A stretch of 64,000 nucleotides of DNA from JAEUQQ01 sp963697285 (GCA_963697285.1 CAVONI010000011.1:806001-870000); one strand, 5' to 3'; shown: positions 51,406-63,017, counted from the stretch's first letter. The notes: generated by a model from the sequence alone, not told the origin. Program-made: numbers and translations.

Positions 51406-51912
51406 ATGGATCGACGACAGCTTGTGTCGACGATGCTGGCCGCGCTGGGAATGGGGAGCGTGGTGGCGTGGCTGACGCGCAGAGGCACAACGGGGGCGGC
51501 ACCGATGAGTGATGAACCCAGCTTTGAAATCGTGAAGAGCGACGCGGAATGGAGGGCGCAGTTGAGCGAGGGGCAGTACTACGTCCTGCGCAAGCACGGC
51601 ACCGAAACACCGGGATGGAGCCCGCTCAACAAGGAGCATCGGGCTGGCACGTACGCGTGCGCCGGGTGCGGACTGTCCCTCTTCGCGTCGGCAGCGAAGT
51701 TCGACAGCGGGACGGGCTGGCCGAGCTTCACGGCCCCGCTCGACGATGCCGTGGGCACCACGACCGACGTCACGTTCGGCATGACGCGCACCGAGGTGCA
51801 CTGCCGGCGATGTGGCGGACACCTCGGACACGTGTTCACCGACGGCCCGGCGCCGACAGGGCTGCGCTACTGCATGAACGGCGTCGCCCTCACGTTCACA
51901 CCCGACCCGTAG
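51406..51912 (+). CDS. msrB: Peptide-methionine (R)-S-oxide reductase
   Basis: 168 residues from ATG at 51406. The N terminus (MDRRQLVSTMLAALGMGSVVAW) is a signal sequence, so the enzyme acts in the periplasm. MsrB hallmarks: GTETPGWSPLNKEHRAGTYACAGCG (first zinc CxxC), FDSGTGWPSF, CRRCGGHLGHVFTDGP (second zinc CxxC) and the catalytic RYCMNGVALTF, where Gly replaces the usual Ser after Asn. It repairs oxidised methionines in exported proteins. Monocistronic, next to a palindromic repeat. Confidence 0.93.
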   Translation: MDRRQLVSTMLAALGMGSVVAWLTRRGTTGAAPMSDEPSFEIVKSDAEWRAQLSEGQYYVLRKHGTETPGWSPLNKEHRAGTYACAGCGLSLFASAAKFDSGTGWPSFTAPLDDAVGTTTDVTFGMTRTEVHCRRCGGHLGHVFTDGPAPTGLRYCMNGVALTFTPDP

Positions 51913-52067
51913 TGCCGCAGCGACCACGACCGGCGCCGGGTTGACCGAGGCCGGCCCGTGACCGTCGACGGGTGGCCCGTGGCTCGCCGCGGCGTGTCGG
52001 TGCCCGCCTGCGACGACACCATGCCACAATGCCCCCACCTGGCCCATTCGTCCAGGACGGAGTCGCC

Positions 52068-52457
52068 ATGTCACGAACGCGCGCCATCATCGGCCTCGTC
52101 GGCGGGGGGATGCAAATCCTCAGCAGCGCCGCCCATTCCCTGCTGGGAGGGCCTGCCCTCCTGAAGGAACTCGCGCCGTTCCACGTCGGCGCCGATCTCG
52201 AACGCGGCGTGACGGTCGGCTGGCACTTCGGTGGCGCCTGCATGCTCGCCTTCGGCGTGATTGCCGTGGCGACCTTCGCGAGACGGCTGCGCGGGCAACC
52301 GGCGTCCCTGCTTCCCGTGCTCGTCATCGCGTGCACCTACCTCGCCTTCGCGGCCTGGGCGCTCGCGATCAGTCGCTTCGACCCGTTCTTCCTCGTGTTC
52401 GTCGTGCCGGGTGCACTGCTGCTCGTCGCCGCCACCGGCCGCGACGCGGCGATGTGA
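52068..52457 (+). CDS. Small four-helix membrane protein, unknown function
   Basis: 129 residues from ATG at 52068 with GGAG seven bases upstream. Four hydrophobic segments: AIIGLVGGGMQILSSAAH, TVGWHFGGACMLAFGVIAVATF, LLPVLVIACTYLAFAAWALA and PFFLVFVVPGALLLVAA. The motif SSAAHSLLGGPALLKEL and a conserved-looking GWHFGG hint at a small uncharacterised family. It converges with the giant CHAT gene with only 36 bases between them. Confidence 0.6.
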   Translation: MSRTRAIIGLVGGGMQILSSAAHSLLGGPALLKELAPFHVGADLERGVTVGWHFGGACMLAFGVIAVATFARRLRGQPASLLPVLVIACTYLAFAAWALAISRFDPFFLVFVVPGALLLVAATGRDAAM

Positions 52458-52493
52458 GCCACCGCCGCGTCCGGGCTCAGCCGTTCGCGTTCA

Positions 52494-55400
52494 TCACCGA
52501 GGCGTCCGACGCCGCGGAGCCGCCCGCTTCGGGCCTGCCGCTCGCTTCGCCGGAGGCTTCCGCTTCACGCCCCGCCGGGTCGTCGTGGCTGCCGCCTCGT
52601 CCTGAGAGGCCACCGGCTGCACGGTCGCGCCGTGTGCGTCGCGCTCGTCGGCTTCCGCGCGCACCCGCTGGCGAATCCGCGACAAGGCATCAACCACGAG
52701 CGCCGTGTCGGGTGGCGTCGGCTGGGGCGCAACCGCCTGCAACAGCTCGCCGATCGTCGACAACTGACTGGTCGCCGCATCGATCTGCCGCGGCGTGGCG
52801 AACGTCCGCTCGAACACCTCGCGGTACGTGGTCACGATCCGATCGATCAGCGCCGCGCGCTCGGTTGTATCGGCGGCGAACGCCCTGTCACGCAACGCAC
52901 GGACGAGCGCGACGTCGGCAATCGCCACGGCGTCGAACGGGGCGTCGAAGTAATCGCGCGCGCCGGAGAAGCGCTCGCGCGCACTCGTCTCGGCCTTGTG
53001 GAGCAGCGCGTCGCCGTCTGGCACCTCGCGGCCCAGCACGGCGGCCAGCGCGAGCCAGTTGATGATCGGATACGCCTCGACAGTGCCCGCCTCGACGTTG
53101 TGCTGGTGCGCAGCCGCGTAGGATTCGAGGCTCTTCTCGAGGTTCGCGCGCACTTCTGCGCCCAGCGACAAGACGGCCAACGCCTTGTACGAGGCACCGA
53201 GCAGGCACAGGCGCTCCGATGTCGGTGCAATCTCGCGCAGTCCTCCGAGGCGCTTCATGGCGTTGCCGATGACGACACGCGCACGGTCGCGCGCGTCGCC
53301 CGGTGGCGCCCTTCCCTTGCTGGACCCCCAGCTTCGTCTCGAAGTTCGCGAGTTGCTCGATGGCCTTGACGGTGGTGCGACTGTCCATCTCGCCCGTGTC
53401 GAGCGCCTTTGCCAGCATCTCAGTCGCCTCGGCCATGGCGCCGAGTTCTCCGAACGCGAGGCCGAAGCCCATCCGCACCTCGCCGCGCCGCAGCCAGTCG
53501 TCGGGCGCCTCCTTCTGCAGGCGCCTCAGCTCGTCGATCTCCTTCGCGACGTCGGCATCCGACCGTGGCTTCGAGAGTCCGAGGCGGCGTTCCGCGGCGT
53601 CTTCGCGGATGCGCTGCAGGACCTCCAGCAACTCCTCGTGCGCCACACGTTCGGTTCCCGGTGCCGCGGGTCGCCGACCCGATGAGCCTGAAGTCGGGAT
53701 CGCCGTACGCCTGGTACGCCCCCCACGTGTTGGAATCGGGAAACTGGCTGAATGTCTTGCTGCGTGCGGCCTGCAGGGCGCGCCCGAACGTCGCGCGTTC
53801 AAGCATCTCGCCGTAGAAGACTTTCGCGAACAGCAGCGCCGCATCGTCGCGCACGGCCCATCCGGCCGCCACGACCGCGCGGACCCCCATCTCGATCAAC
53901 TCGCGACTGATGCTTGCGGCGAGCTTGTTGTATGGAAGGTCGCGGGCGGTCTTGCTGACGTCCGGACCCGTCTGCCCGATGAAGCAGCAGTTGAGGAAGA
54001 CCAGCTCCGGCACCTGCTGCATCTGCGCGATCTCGACGGCGGTGAGGAACACGCCGTTGTCGAGCACCATGCCGCTCCGCCCCCGCGCGTTGCCGGACGT
54101 CGGGGCCTCGTAGTGGCCATGACCGGCAAGATGCACGATGCGGTAGGGCTGCCTGAATAGGCCCCCGAGCACGTCGATGGCCGTCGGCTGCCCGTCGAGG
54201 TACGTGGGCACGAAGTCGCGCTGCGCCGCCAGCATGTCGGCCACGACGTGCGCCTCGGTGGCGGCCCCCGGCAACTGGCGGAACGGCGCGCTCACGAGCG
54301 GGTCGCCGACGACGAACGCCGTGCGTGCGGTCGTGGCCCGGATCTGCGGCCGGTAGCGCATCGTCTGCAGCTGCCGCACCATCCCCAGCCGTGCACACAA
54401 CGGCTGCTCGGCGCCATCGTTCATCAGTTCCCAGGGGTACTGCGACGTCTCGCCATCCACCACGAAGACGACGCGCGACAGCTGCCCCATGCTGTCCTTC
54501 AGATCGTTGGGCACCATCAACTCGAACAACGCACGCGAGTGGTCGGGGTTGTACGCCGTGCTCGAGATGGACGCGCGCACCAGGCGCTCGATCAGCTCCG
54601 GCTGGCGCTGTTGCATCATCACCTCGGCGCGGGCGCGATCCGACAACGACACGAACCGCAACTCGCGGTGCGGCTCGTCGACCTCCGGGTCGGCGAACGC
54701 GAGGCCGACGAGCGCCTCGACCAACGGGGCATCGATCTCTGTCGTCTTGAGGCTGGCGACGAGCCGGTCCCGGATCGGGCCTGGAAGCCGTCGGGGCGGC
54801 ACGGCGTGGCTCTGCTCGACACTGATCTCCCAGCGTCGCCACGCGTCGCCGGCCACCGGCGCCGTCAGCCGCACGCGGCCGTAGCGTCCGCGCTGGAGGA
54901 GGGGCGCCGCCTCGATGTCGATGTTCAGCTCCTCGCCGAGGGCGCGTGCCAGCCGGCGCGTCGAGCGCGTGGCCTGGATCGCGGTGTCGATGTACAGCTC
55001 GATGATCTCGACCTCGCCAACGCGCATCGGCACGTTGAGCACGAGTTCGTCGAGTTCCTCGTTCGCCTGGGCCACACCACGCAGGATGGCCGACACGGAA
55101 TCGTCGACCGAGATATTCGACGCCGACGTGCTCCCGATGAGCAGGACGCTGAGACCCACGTCTCCTGGCAGCGCCGACTGCGTGCCGTCACCCGTGGCGT
55201 TCGACGTGTCGGCCAGTTGCAGCACGTATTGCAGCGCGCCCTTCCGCACCAGGTTGCCGATTTGCGCCGCCGTCAGTTCGCCCCACCGCCCCAGTCCGAC
55301 AATGACCGCCCCGCTCGGCAGCCGCAACGACCTGAACAGCGGCGACGAGGGACGCAGGACGACGGCCACAGACCCCAGCGTTCCCGGATAGAGCCCCAGG

Positions 55401-58270
55401 TTGTATCGAGTGCGCAGCGCCCCTTTCAGCACGCGATCGACCTGCGCCTCGGCGCCGACGATCGTGTCGCCTTCGTAGTGCCCGAGCAGGATCGGGAAGC
55501 GCGCGAAGCGCAAATCGCCATGCATGACCGACACGCGGAAGCCCGCGCGCTGTTCGCTCCGGTACGAACGGCTGCGCCGACGCCCGAGCACGCTGCTCTC
55601 GAGGTCGGCGTCTGTCGGATAGAGCACGCCTTCTGGCCGCGTGACGTAGGTGGATGCTCCGCCCCGGCTCACGCTCGGCGCAACGGTGGGCAGGCGGCTC
55701 GTGGCCCCGCGTTCCAGCAACTCCAGGATGGCGGACAACCCCGCCTCGTGCGACGGCAGCTCGCCGTGGGTGGCGTCCATGTAGTACGTCGGCACGCCGG
55801 GCAGGGCCGACGAGGAATACGTCACGCGTCCGTCGCCCTCGGTCGTGACGTCGAAGACCAGCTGCCCGTCGCGCAGGCCGACGCCGCAGACCGTGCGCGG
55901 GGCGCTGCCCACGACGGTGACCACGTGGCGCATGTCGGCCGGCGCGTCGAGCGCAGCGGCTATCTTCTGCGCCTCGCGCAGGGCCGTCACCTGGGGCGGT
56001 GCCGCACCACGCTCGCCACGCAATGAGGTCCACGCGTCCTTCGTGAAGAACCGCCCGCTCTCGGCGCGGGGCAGCAGTTCCAGCACCGACGGGAACCCCT
56101 GCACGATCTCGACAACGTCGCGCGCAGTCCGCGTCGCGTCGAGCAAGGCGACCTGCTGCACGACGGGATGCGTGCCCAGCAGGGCTTCGACGCTCTCATA
56201 GGCGCCGTTGTGTGGTGCGCCGAGCAGCACGACGTGCACACCGGTTCGGCTGCAGAGTTCGGTCCACACCGGCCCGGCAGTCGGGGCCAGCGCCGCGACC
56301 GCGCGTACGAGCACACCGCCCATTCCGTGCGCGACGATGCGCACGGGAGCCTTCGTGCTGTCGAGGGCCCGCCGGACCTGATCACGCAGGGCGCGCGCGC
56401 TGGTGGCGATCGACTGGCGCCAGTCGTAGGCGAACGTCACGACCTCGTGCGACGCGGCCAGCTTCTCGCGAAGCGCCTCGAACGAGTCGCCGAGGACATT
56501 GCGCGCCTCGACATCGCGCGCGCCGATGTCCGCGATCAGGCCCAGGGCACCATCGGCGAGGGCCGCGGCATCGAGCCAGACGCGTCGCTCGCCGACCCAG
56601 AGATCAGAACCCATCATGCCCGGCACCAGGATCGCGACGGGCTTGCCCGTCGCCCCCAGCGTCGGGATGGCGCGTGCCATCGGCACCGGCGAGGCCTGAG
56701 CCTCCTCGAGCGGCCGGAACTCCTCGGGGACCACGTCACCCGATACGGTCATCCAGGTCGCCACCGCGCTGCGCGTCCGCGCGTTCTTGAAGTAGTTGAA
56801 GTGCGAGACGTCGGCGCCCTGGTCGTAGACGTAGTGCGCCGTGCCGCGCCTGGCACCACGGAACATCGAGTCGGTATTGACGACGAGGTCGTTGTCCTGG
56901 TTTTCGTAGATGAAGCGGTCGGTGATGAACACGCCGATCCGCTTGAGCCAGTTGCCGCCCTGGATGTCGCCGGCGATGACCGCCAGCGCCCCCGCGGCAT
57001 CGGTCTTGGCGGTGTTGAGCAGGCGCACCAGCGGCGATGACGGCGTCATCGCCTCGAGCCCCGGCAGCACGGCGGGCTGCCAGCGGTTCTTCGCCGCCTC
57101 GAGCGTGATGCGCGAGATCACCTCGTAGGCCGGCGAGGCGGCCAGCGCCGGCACCAGCCCGATGAGGTTCGTCAGGATCGACAGGAACTCGTCGAGGTTC
57201 TCTGACGCCAGCAGCGTGCCCCGCGCCGGGCACGCACAGCGCGCGTACCGCTCGACGCGGAACTGTTTCTCGGCCAGCACGGCCGACAACCGACGTAGCC
57301 CGTCGCGATCGTGGGCGTCGGCCTCGCGCAGCTCAGGATCGTCGCGACCGACACTGGCGATCTGGTCGGCCGTGAGCGGGGGCAGGCACAGCAGGTCGCC
57401 GATGAGACCGCCGCGCGAGTGCGAGATGAGGTTGAGCCGCGCGTGCGCCGGAAGCCGCTCGGCAAGGACGATGGCGTTCTCGATCGGACTCCGGCTCATG
57501 GTCCGGTGCTCGAAGGCGTAGATGCGATCGCCGAAACGCTCGGCCAGGGTGCGCCATTCGGTGCCGTCCGCGCGCGCCTCGAACTCGCCGAAGCTGCCCC
57601 GACTGCTCGATCCCGTGCCGTGCAGGAAGACCAGGATGGGCTTCTGGACATCGAAGCCATCGAATGACACCTGCGTCGGCTCCGGCGCGTCGGCAGCGGT
57701 CGGCCGGGTCGCCGCCTCCCAGGTGTACAGTCCCTCGCGCGGCCGCAGAGACCGCTCGATCACCCAGATCAGGAGCTTCGTCAGCAGCCATCCGCCGATC
57801 GTCCCCTGTATGTCGAGCCCGCAGTCCTTCGCGAACGCCTTGATCGTCTCGGGATCCTGGACCTTCTCGTCGATGCGATCACGCCCGAGCCGCAGGAGCC
57901 TGACGGCACCGGCCGACCACTCCTTGATGCCGCGGTCGCGGGCGCTCGGCCGCGACAGCCCATCGACGACCACGCCGTCCTCGGTGAGCGCCTCGGGCCG
58001 GTAGACGGCCAGTTCATGTCGATAGCGTCCAACCGACGTCCAGAAGGTGACGCCTTCGACCTCGATCTCGAGGACGTCGTCGTCCTGGGCATCGATGTCG
58101 ATCGGGGCGGCCTCGGCGGCCCGCGCGCGCGCCGTCTCGGAAAGCGAGAACGCGCCGACGACCTGGACGGCGTCGAGCAGGTCGGTCGATGGCGCCCGAT
58201 CTGGCGACGTGCCGCCGCGCACGGCACTCGTGCGCACCACATCACGCTGGCCGGGGATAATCAGCTTCAC
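52494..58270 (-). CDS. Giant hydrolase-pseudohydrolase-CHAT-repeat protein (two +1 frameshifts)
   Basis: GTG at 58270 with GGGAGG upstream is the start. An N-terminal beta region (1-170) precedes a first alpha/beta hydrolase: ILVFLHGTGSSSRGSF and elbow LNLISHSRGGLIG (Ser near 284). The second, LCAT-like hydrolase (530-800) has ILVPGMMGSDLW and FAYDWRQS, but its elbow reads VRIVAHGMGGVLV, Gly replacing the nucleophile. A middle region (HGDLRFARFPILLGHYEGD; GAVIVGLGRWGELT) recurs in CHAT proteins and weakly recalls M17 N-domains. A CHAT protease follows: IVHLAGHGHY (His near 1382) and LVFLNCCFIGQ (Cys near 1427). The tail is helical, ending in a Lys/Arg stretch. Frame changes near 53650 and 53310 each need one base removed, giving 1924 residues. 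It follows the metacaspase by 63 bases. Confidence 0.8.
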
Positions 58271-58333
58271 GATGAACCTCCCGGGCCCTCGCCCGGCAAC
58301 GGGCGAGGGCTGAGGCAACACTGGACGGGCGGG

Positions 58334-59179
58334 CTACGGCAGCGGCGTCAGGAAGCCCAGGTCGAGGGCGTTCTTGCTGCCTTCGAGCTGCGGCACCTGG
58401 TCGTAGCCGTTCGACTTGAGCTGCTTGGCCGTGCGATCGCGCAACTGGCGGTGCGTGAGCCTGCCAGCCGCGGCGTTGGTCGTCGCGACGAGGTAGTAGC
58501 TCAGGGCGCCGTTGTACGTCCCGTTGATCATCGCGTCGGCCGATGTCTGCGTATCGCGGCACCCGGTGATGAGCGTCTCCTTGATCTTCACTCCCAGGAT
58601 GTCGCTCGCGGCGCGGGCACTCTTCTTCGACTTGCGCAACGTTCCGCGGACCTTCCCGCGGAGGGCGCGGCCCGACTCGCTGGCTACCAGGTCCCACGGG
58701 CTCGGGAGGTATCGCTCGAGGACGGGCGCGTCGGGCGGCAGGACGGCGCGCGTGTTCGTGCCGGAGTGGCAGCAATCCATGATGACCGTCAGGTTGACGC
58801 CGGGCTTCAGCGTGTCGAACGTCTCACGCAGCCAGTCGTCGCGCAGCGGATCCTGCCAGTCGAGATCCGACGGGCACAGGATCTCGTCGCGGTTGTCGGC
58901 TTCGTCGCCGTTGTCGTCGGGCAGGTTGGACCCGTGCCCGGAGTAGTGGAACACCAGCACGTCGCCCTTGCGCCCGCTCTTGACCAGTTCCTTGATGCCC
59001 GCCTGCATCGCCTTCTTCGTCGCGTCGAAGTCGGTGAGCACGTTGATGTCGCCGCTCGGGAACCCGAAGACGTTGGTCAGCGTGTTCTTCACGTTGACGA
59101 CGTCGTTCACGCAGCCGCGCAGGTCCGCGCCGGGCATCCGATAGCGGTTGACGCCGACGAGCAACGCTCTCTTTGCCAT
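58334..59179 (-). CDS. Metacaspase-like protease (peptidase C14)
   Basis: 281 residues. KRALLVGVNRYRMPGADLRGCVNDV is the caspase first strand with the metacaspase G....N....m...L. pattern. The catalytic dyad is present in FHYSGHGSNLPDDNGDE (His82) and IMDCCHSGTNTR (Cys137 before HSG), and an acidic ILCPSDLDW loop suggests arginine/lysine preference and calcium dependence. No signal peptide or prodomain is seen. GGGAGG lies six bases upstream of the ATG at 59179. It is probably co-transcribed with the giant CHAT protein, so two clan CD proteases act in one module. Confidence 0.9.
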   Translation of the reverse strand: MAKRALLVGVNRYRMPGADLRGCVNDVVNVKNTLTNVFGFPSGDINVLTDFDATKKAMQAGIKELVKSGRKGDVLVFHYSGHGSNLPDDNGDEADNRDEILCPSDLDWQDPLRDDWLRETFDTLKPGVNLTVIMDCCHSGTNTRAVLPPDAPVLERYLPSPWDLVASESGRALRGKVRGTLRKSKKSARAASDILGVKIKETLITGCRDTQTSADAMINGTYNGALSYYLVATTNAAAGRLTHRQLRDRTAKQLKSNGYDQVPQLEGSKNALDLGFLTPLP

Positions 59180-59226
59180 GTTCCCTCCCTGGGAGTGTGT
59201 CGATCAACGCACGTTCTGTTCAGCGG

Positions 59227-59403
59227 TCATCGCGCCGGGGACGATGCCGCATGGTGCACGACGAACCCCGTCGCCGCCGCGAAACGTCCGCGGGCATTGA
59301 CGCCCTGCGCGTTCACCTCCTCGTTCTCGGCGTCGGTGAGTGGCGACGCGTGGCGCGACGCGTCCTCGACACGGCCACCGGGGAACGGGGGCCCGATGGG
59401 CAT
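59227..59403 (-). CDS. Candidate 58-residue peptide upstream of the metacaspase
   Basis: An ATG-to-TGA ORF on the same strand, ending 47 bases before the metacaspase start. It is mildly hydrophilic, with an acidic middle (SPLTDAENEEVNAQGVNARG) and a short less polar end (FAAATGFVVHHAA). Third positions are G or C in most codons, as in real genes here. There is no clear ribosome site and no family. It may be a small partner or substrate of the protease module (NARGR offers a possible Arg site), or chance. Confidence 0.3.
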   Translation of the reverse strand: MPIGPPFPGGRVEDASRHASPLTDAENEEVNAQGVNARGRFAAATGFVVHHAASSPAR

Positions 59404-59639
59404 TCTTCAACCCGCCTTCCGAGGCGCGGGTCGCGCGCGTGCGCGCAGGCCTCGCACCGGGAGATGAAGGACGAGATTCCAGACACCTGCGAGAGAGGCC
59501 GCCGAGTTTACACTGATCGTGCGGATCCGGCACAGTGGATTCTCGTCCCAATCCCATCACAGCTGCTAATGCTATTCGGGGGACTGGATTATGCTGTGCG
59601 GTGGTACGAAGTCCCCGTCGTCATCTCCGGAGGTTCCCC

Positions 59640-62600
59640 TTGTCACGACTGCTGCGGATCGCCACCCTGGCCGGCGTTGTAGGCCTCGGCGTCGTCCTGA
59701 TCGCGTCTCCCGCCCTCGCGCAAACGAAACTGCTCCGCTTCCCCGCCGTGCACGGCGACCGCGTTGCCTTCACGTATGCCGGCGACCTGTGGACCGCGCC
59801 GGTCACGGGTGGCAGCGCCACTCGCCTGACCTCGCATCCGGGGCAGGAACTGTTCGCCCGCTTCTCGCCAGACGGCAAGTGGATTGCTTTCACCGGCCAG
59901 TACGACGGCGACGAGCAGGTCTACGTCGTCCCGACGACCGGCGGCATCCCGAAGCAGCTGACCTACTACCCTGCGCGCGGTCCCCTCACGCCCCGGTGGG
60001 GCTACGACCAGCAGGTCTACGGATGGACGCAGGACGGCAAGTCGATCTTCTTCCGCTCGATGCGTGATTCGTGGACGCTCGGCCAGACGCGGCTCTACAC
60101 CGTGCCCATGGTCGGCGGCCCGGCCGAGCCGCTCCCGATGCCCGAGTCGGGCGCGGGCGACTACTCGCCCGACGGCACGAAGATGGTGTACTCGCCGCTG
60201 TTCCGCGACTTCAGGCCCGAGAAGCGATACGGCGGCGGCCAGGCGAACGACCTCTTCATCTTCGACCTCAAGAGCAATGACGCGACCCGCATCATCGATC
60301 ACGTCCGCGCCGACCGCGACCCGATGTGGGTCGGCAACACGATCTACTTCACCTCGGACCGCAGCGGCACGTTCAACCTGTACGCCTACGATGTCGCCAG
60401 CAAGCAGACGAAGCAGGTCACGACCAGCAAGACGTGGGACGTGCGCTGGCCCTCGACGGATCACGCGTCGCGCATCGTCTACGAGCTGAACGGCGAACTG
60501 CAGGTGCTCGACATCAGGACGGGCACCAGCACGCCGCTGGCGATCACCGTCGCCGACGAGGGCGTCTGGAAACGGCCGTCACGCGTGTCTGCTGCCGGTC
60601 AGATGGAGGACTTCGAGCTCTCTCCGAAGGGCGAGCGGGCGCTGTTCACCGCGCGGGGCGACATCTTCACGGCCCCCATCGAGAAGGGCGCGACGCGGAA
60701 CCTGACGAACTCGTCGAACGCGCACGACAAGTGGGCGCGCTGGTCGCCCGACGGCAGCCGGATCGCCTTCATCTCGGACCGCAGCGGCGAGGATGAACTC
60801 CATGTCATCGCGCAGGATGGCTCGGGCAAGCCCGAGCAGTTGACGAGCGGCGGGAAGGCGATGCGCTACCAGCCCGAGTGGGCGGCCGACGGGTCACGCA
60901 TCGCGTTCAGCGACAAGGACGGCAGGATCTTCGTCTACACGTTTGCCGACAAGAAACTCCTCGAGATCGTCGACGCACCGCGCGACCAGGTCCGCGACTA
61001 CACGTGGTCGCCGAAGGGCCACTTCCTGGCGTTCAGCATGATCGGCAGCAACGGCTTCCGGTCGATCCACATCTGGAACGCGAAGGACGGCCAACTCCGG
61101 AAGATCACCGACGAGTTGTTCAACGCGCAGAACCCCGCGTGGGATCCGGACGGCAACTACCTCTTCTATCTCAGCGACCGGGAGTACGCCCCGCAGATCT
61201 CGTCGGCCGAGTTCAACTTCGCCACGAACCGGACGACGGGCATCTTCGCCCTGGCGCTCCGCAAGGACGTGAAGCACCCGTTCCCGCCCGAGAGCGACGA
61301 GGTGACCGTCGAGGCACCTTCGCCTGCGGCTGCGGCGACCCCGGGTCAGGCGCCGACGGCCCAGGGGGCCGGAAGGCCCGCCGAGGGCGCAAAGCCGGAC
61401 GCAGTCTCGCCGAAGCCGACGCCAGAGGCAGCGGCGAAGGCGGAGTTCGTGATCGACTTCGACGGGCTCGGCCAGCGCGTCGCCCGGGCGCCGCTCGACG
61501 CCGACAACTACAACGCCCTCTCGACCAAGAAGGGGTTCCTCGTCTACGCGGTCTCGCCCGCGTTCTTCTACGGCCGCCAGCCCGATCGGAAGACCACGCT
61601 GCGTCTCTACTCGCTCAAGGACCGCAAGGAGACGACACTGGTCGACGACATGAACGGATATGCGCTGTCGGCAGACGGCTCGAAGGTGCTGGTGCGGTCG
61701 ACCGGCGCCTTCACGCTCTACGACGCCACGCCCACCGGCGCCCAGTCGAAGAAGCCGGTCTCGACGGGCGGCCTGATGGTCGACCGAGTCCCCGTCGAGG
61801 AGTGGACCCAGATCTTCAACGAGGTCTGGCGCCGGTACCGTGACTGGTTCTACGTCGACAACATGCACGGCTTCGACTGGGAGGCGCTGCGCACGCAGTA
61901 CGCCGGCTGGTTGCCGCACGTCGCCCACCGCTCGGATCTCAACTACGTGATCAGCGAGATGATCTCTGAACTCACGGTGCAGCACACCTACATCGAAGGC
62001 GGCGACTTCGACATGCCGCGACGTCCACGTCCGGCCCTGCCCGGCGCGCGCTTCGCGCTCGACAAGGCCACCCGCGCGTACCGCATCACGAAGATCTTCG
62101 GCGGCCAGAACGAGGAAGCGATCTACCGCTCGCCCCTCACCGAGGTCGGGGTGAACGTCGCGGTCGGCGACTACCTCCTCGCGGTCGACGGGCAGCCGTT
62201 GAGCGCAGACGAGGATCCGTATCGCCTCCTCCGCGACAAGGGCGATCGGCCCGTCCAGCTCACGGTGAACAGCACGCCGAGCCTCGACGGTGCGCGCACG
62301 GTCAGCTTCACGCCCATCGCGAACGAGAGCGACCTGATCTACCTCGATTGGGTCACGGCCAACCGCAAGCGCGTCTCGGACCTCACCGGCGGGCGCGTGG
62401 GCTACCTGCACATCCCCGACATGGGCGGCCCGGGCATCCGCGAGTTCATCAAGTGGTACTACGGGCAGCTGAACAAGGAAGGTCTCGTCATCGACGTGCG
62501 GGCCAACGGCGGCGGCAACGTGTCGCGGATGATCATCGAGCGGCTGCGCCGCACGCTGCTCGGCGTGAACTTCGGCCGCACCGACTCGCAGGGCGACACC

Positions 62601-63005
62601 TATCCGGATGGCCTGTTCGTCGGGCCGATGGCCGCCATCCTCGACGAGCGGTCGTCGAGTGACGGTGACATCTTCCCCTACATGTTCCGCGAGGCCGGGC
62701 TGGGACCGCTCGTCGGCCGCCGGTCGTGGGGCGGCGTGGTCGGCATCTCGGGACGCGGCCCGCTGCTCGACGGCGGCGGCGTCTCGGTGCCCGAATCGGC
62801 GCTGGCGAACGCGAAGGGCGAATACGTGATCGAAGGCTACGGCGTGGATCCCGACATCCAGGTGGAGAACGATCCGAAATCGGTGCTGGCCGGAAAGGAT
62901 CCGCAACTCGAGCGTGCGGTTGCCGAAGTCCTCAAGCAGTTGCAGGCACGCAGCGGAAAGTTGCCGGCGCGCCCGGCGGCACCCGTGAAGACCGAGAAGA
63001 AATAA
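59640..63005 (+). CDS. Tricorn protease homologue (S41 family)
   Basis: 1121 residues from TTG at 59640, selected because GGAGG sits at 59629-59633 and the signal peptide [28 protein letters not shown] begins there. The beta-propellers (residues 30-560) have [25 protein letters not shown] TolB strands; an Ala/Pro linker near 575-620 precedes the core. Then come the C1 helical domain ([19 protein letters not shown]), a PDZ domain ([17 protein letters not shown]) and the S41 catalytic domain with [20 protein letters not shown] and [17 protein letters not shown], where Ser and Asp match the tricorn nucleophile region. It trims peptides in the periplasm. Followed after 12 bases by a peptidase gene. 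Confidence 0.93.
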   Translation: MSRLLRIATLAGVVGLGVVLIASPALAQTKLLRFPAVHGDRVAFTYAGDLWTAPVTGGSATRLTSHPGQELFARFSPDGKWIAFTGQYDGDEQVYVVPTTGGIPKQLTYYPARGPLTPRWGYDQQVYGWTQDGKSIFFRSMRDSWTLGQTRLYTVPMVGGPAEPLPMPESGAGDYSPDGTKMVYSPLFRDFRPEKRYGGGQANDLFIFDLKSNDATRIIDHVRADRDPMWVGNTIYFTSDRSGTFNLYAYDVASKQTKQVTTSKTWDVRWPSTDHASRIVYELNGELQVLDIRTGTSTPLAITVADEGVWKRPSRVSAAGQMEDFELSPKGERALFTARGDIFTAPIEKGATRNLTNSSNAHDKWARWSPDGSRIAFISDRSGEDELHVIAQDGSGKPEQLTSGGKAMRYQPEWAADGSRIAFSDKDGRIFVYTFADKKLLEIVDAPRDQVRDYTWSPKGHFLAFSMIGSNGFRSIHIWNAKDGQLRKITDELFNAQNPAWDPDGNYLFYLSDREYAPQISSAEFNFATNRTTGIFALALRKDVKHPFPPESDEVTVEAPSPAAAATPGQAPTAQGAGRPAEGAKPDAVSPKPTPEAAAKAEFVIDFDGLGQRVARAPLDADNYNALSTKKGFLVYAVSPAFFYGRQPDRKTTLRLYSLKDRKETTLVDDMNGYALSADGSKVLVRSTGAFTLYDATPTGAQSKKPVSTGGLMVDRVPVEEWTQIFNEVWRRYRDWFYVDNMHGFDWEALRTQYAGWLPHVAHRSDLNYVISEMISELTVQHTYIEGGDFDMPRRPRPALPGARFALDKATRAYRITKIFGGQNEEAIYRSPLTEVGVNVAVGDYLLAVDGQPLSADEDPYRLLRDKGDRPVQLTVNSTPSLDGARTVSFTPIANESDLIYLDWVTANRKRVSDLTGGRVGYLHIPDMGGPGIREFIKWYYGQLNKEGLVIDVRANGGGNVSRMIIERLRRTLLGVNFGRTDSQGDTYPDGLFVGPMAAILDERSSSDGDIFPYMFREAGLGPLVGRRSWGGVVGISGRGPLLDGGGVSVPESALANAKGEYVIEGYGVDPDIQVENDPKSVLAGKDPQLERAVAEVLKQLQARSGKLPARPAAPVKTEKK

Positions 63006-63017
63006 CAGGAGATGTTC

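Noticed and set aside
54248..56026. Plus-strand open frame of 592 codons
   Set aside because: Antisense to the CHAT/hydrolase protein; His/Arg/Gln-rich with no recognisable domain.
59581..59600. TATGCT as -10 box for the tricorn gene
   Set aside because: No acceptable -35 hexamer at 16-18 bases, so support is too weak.
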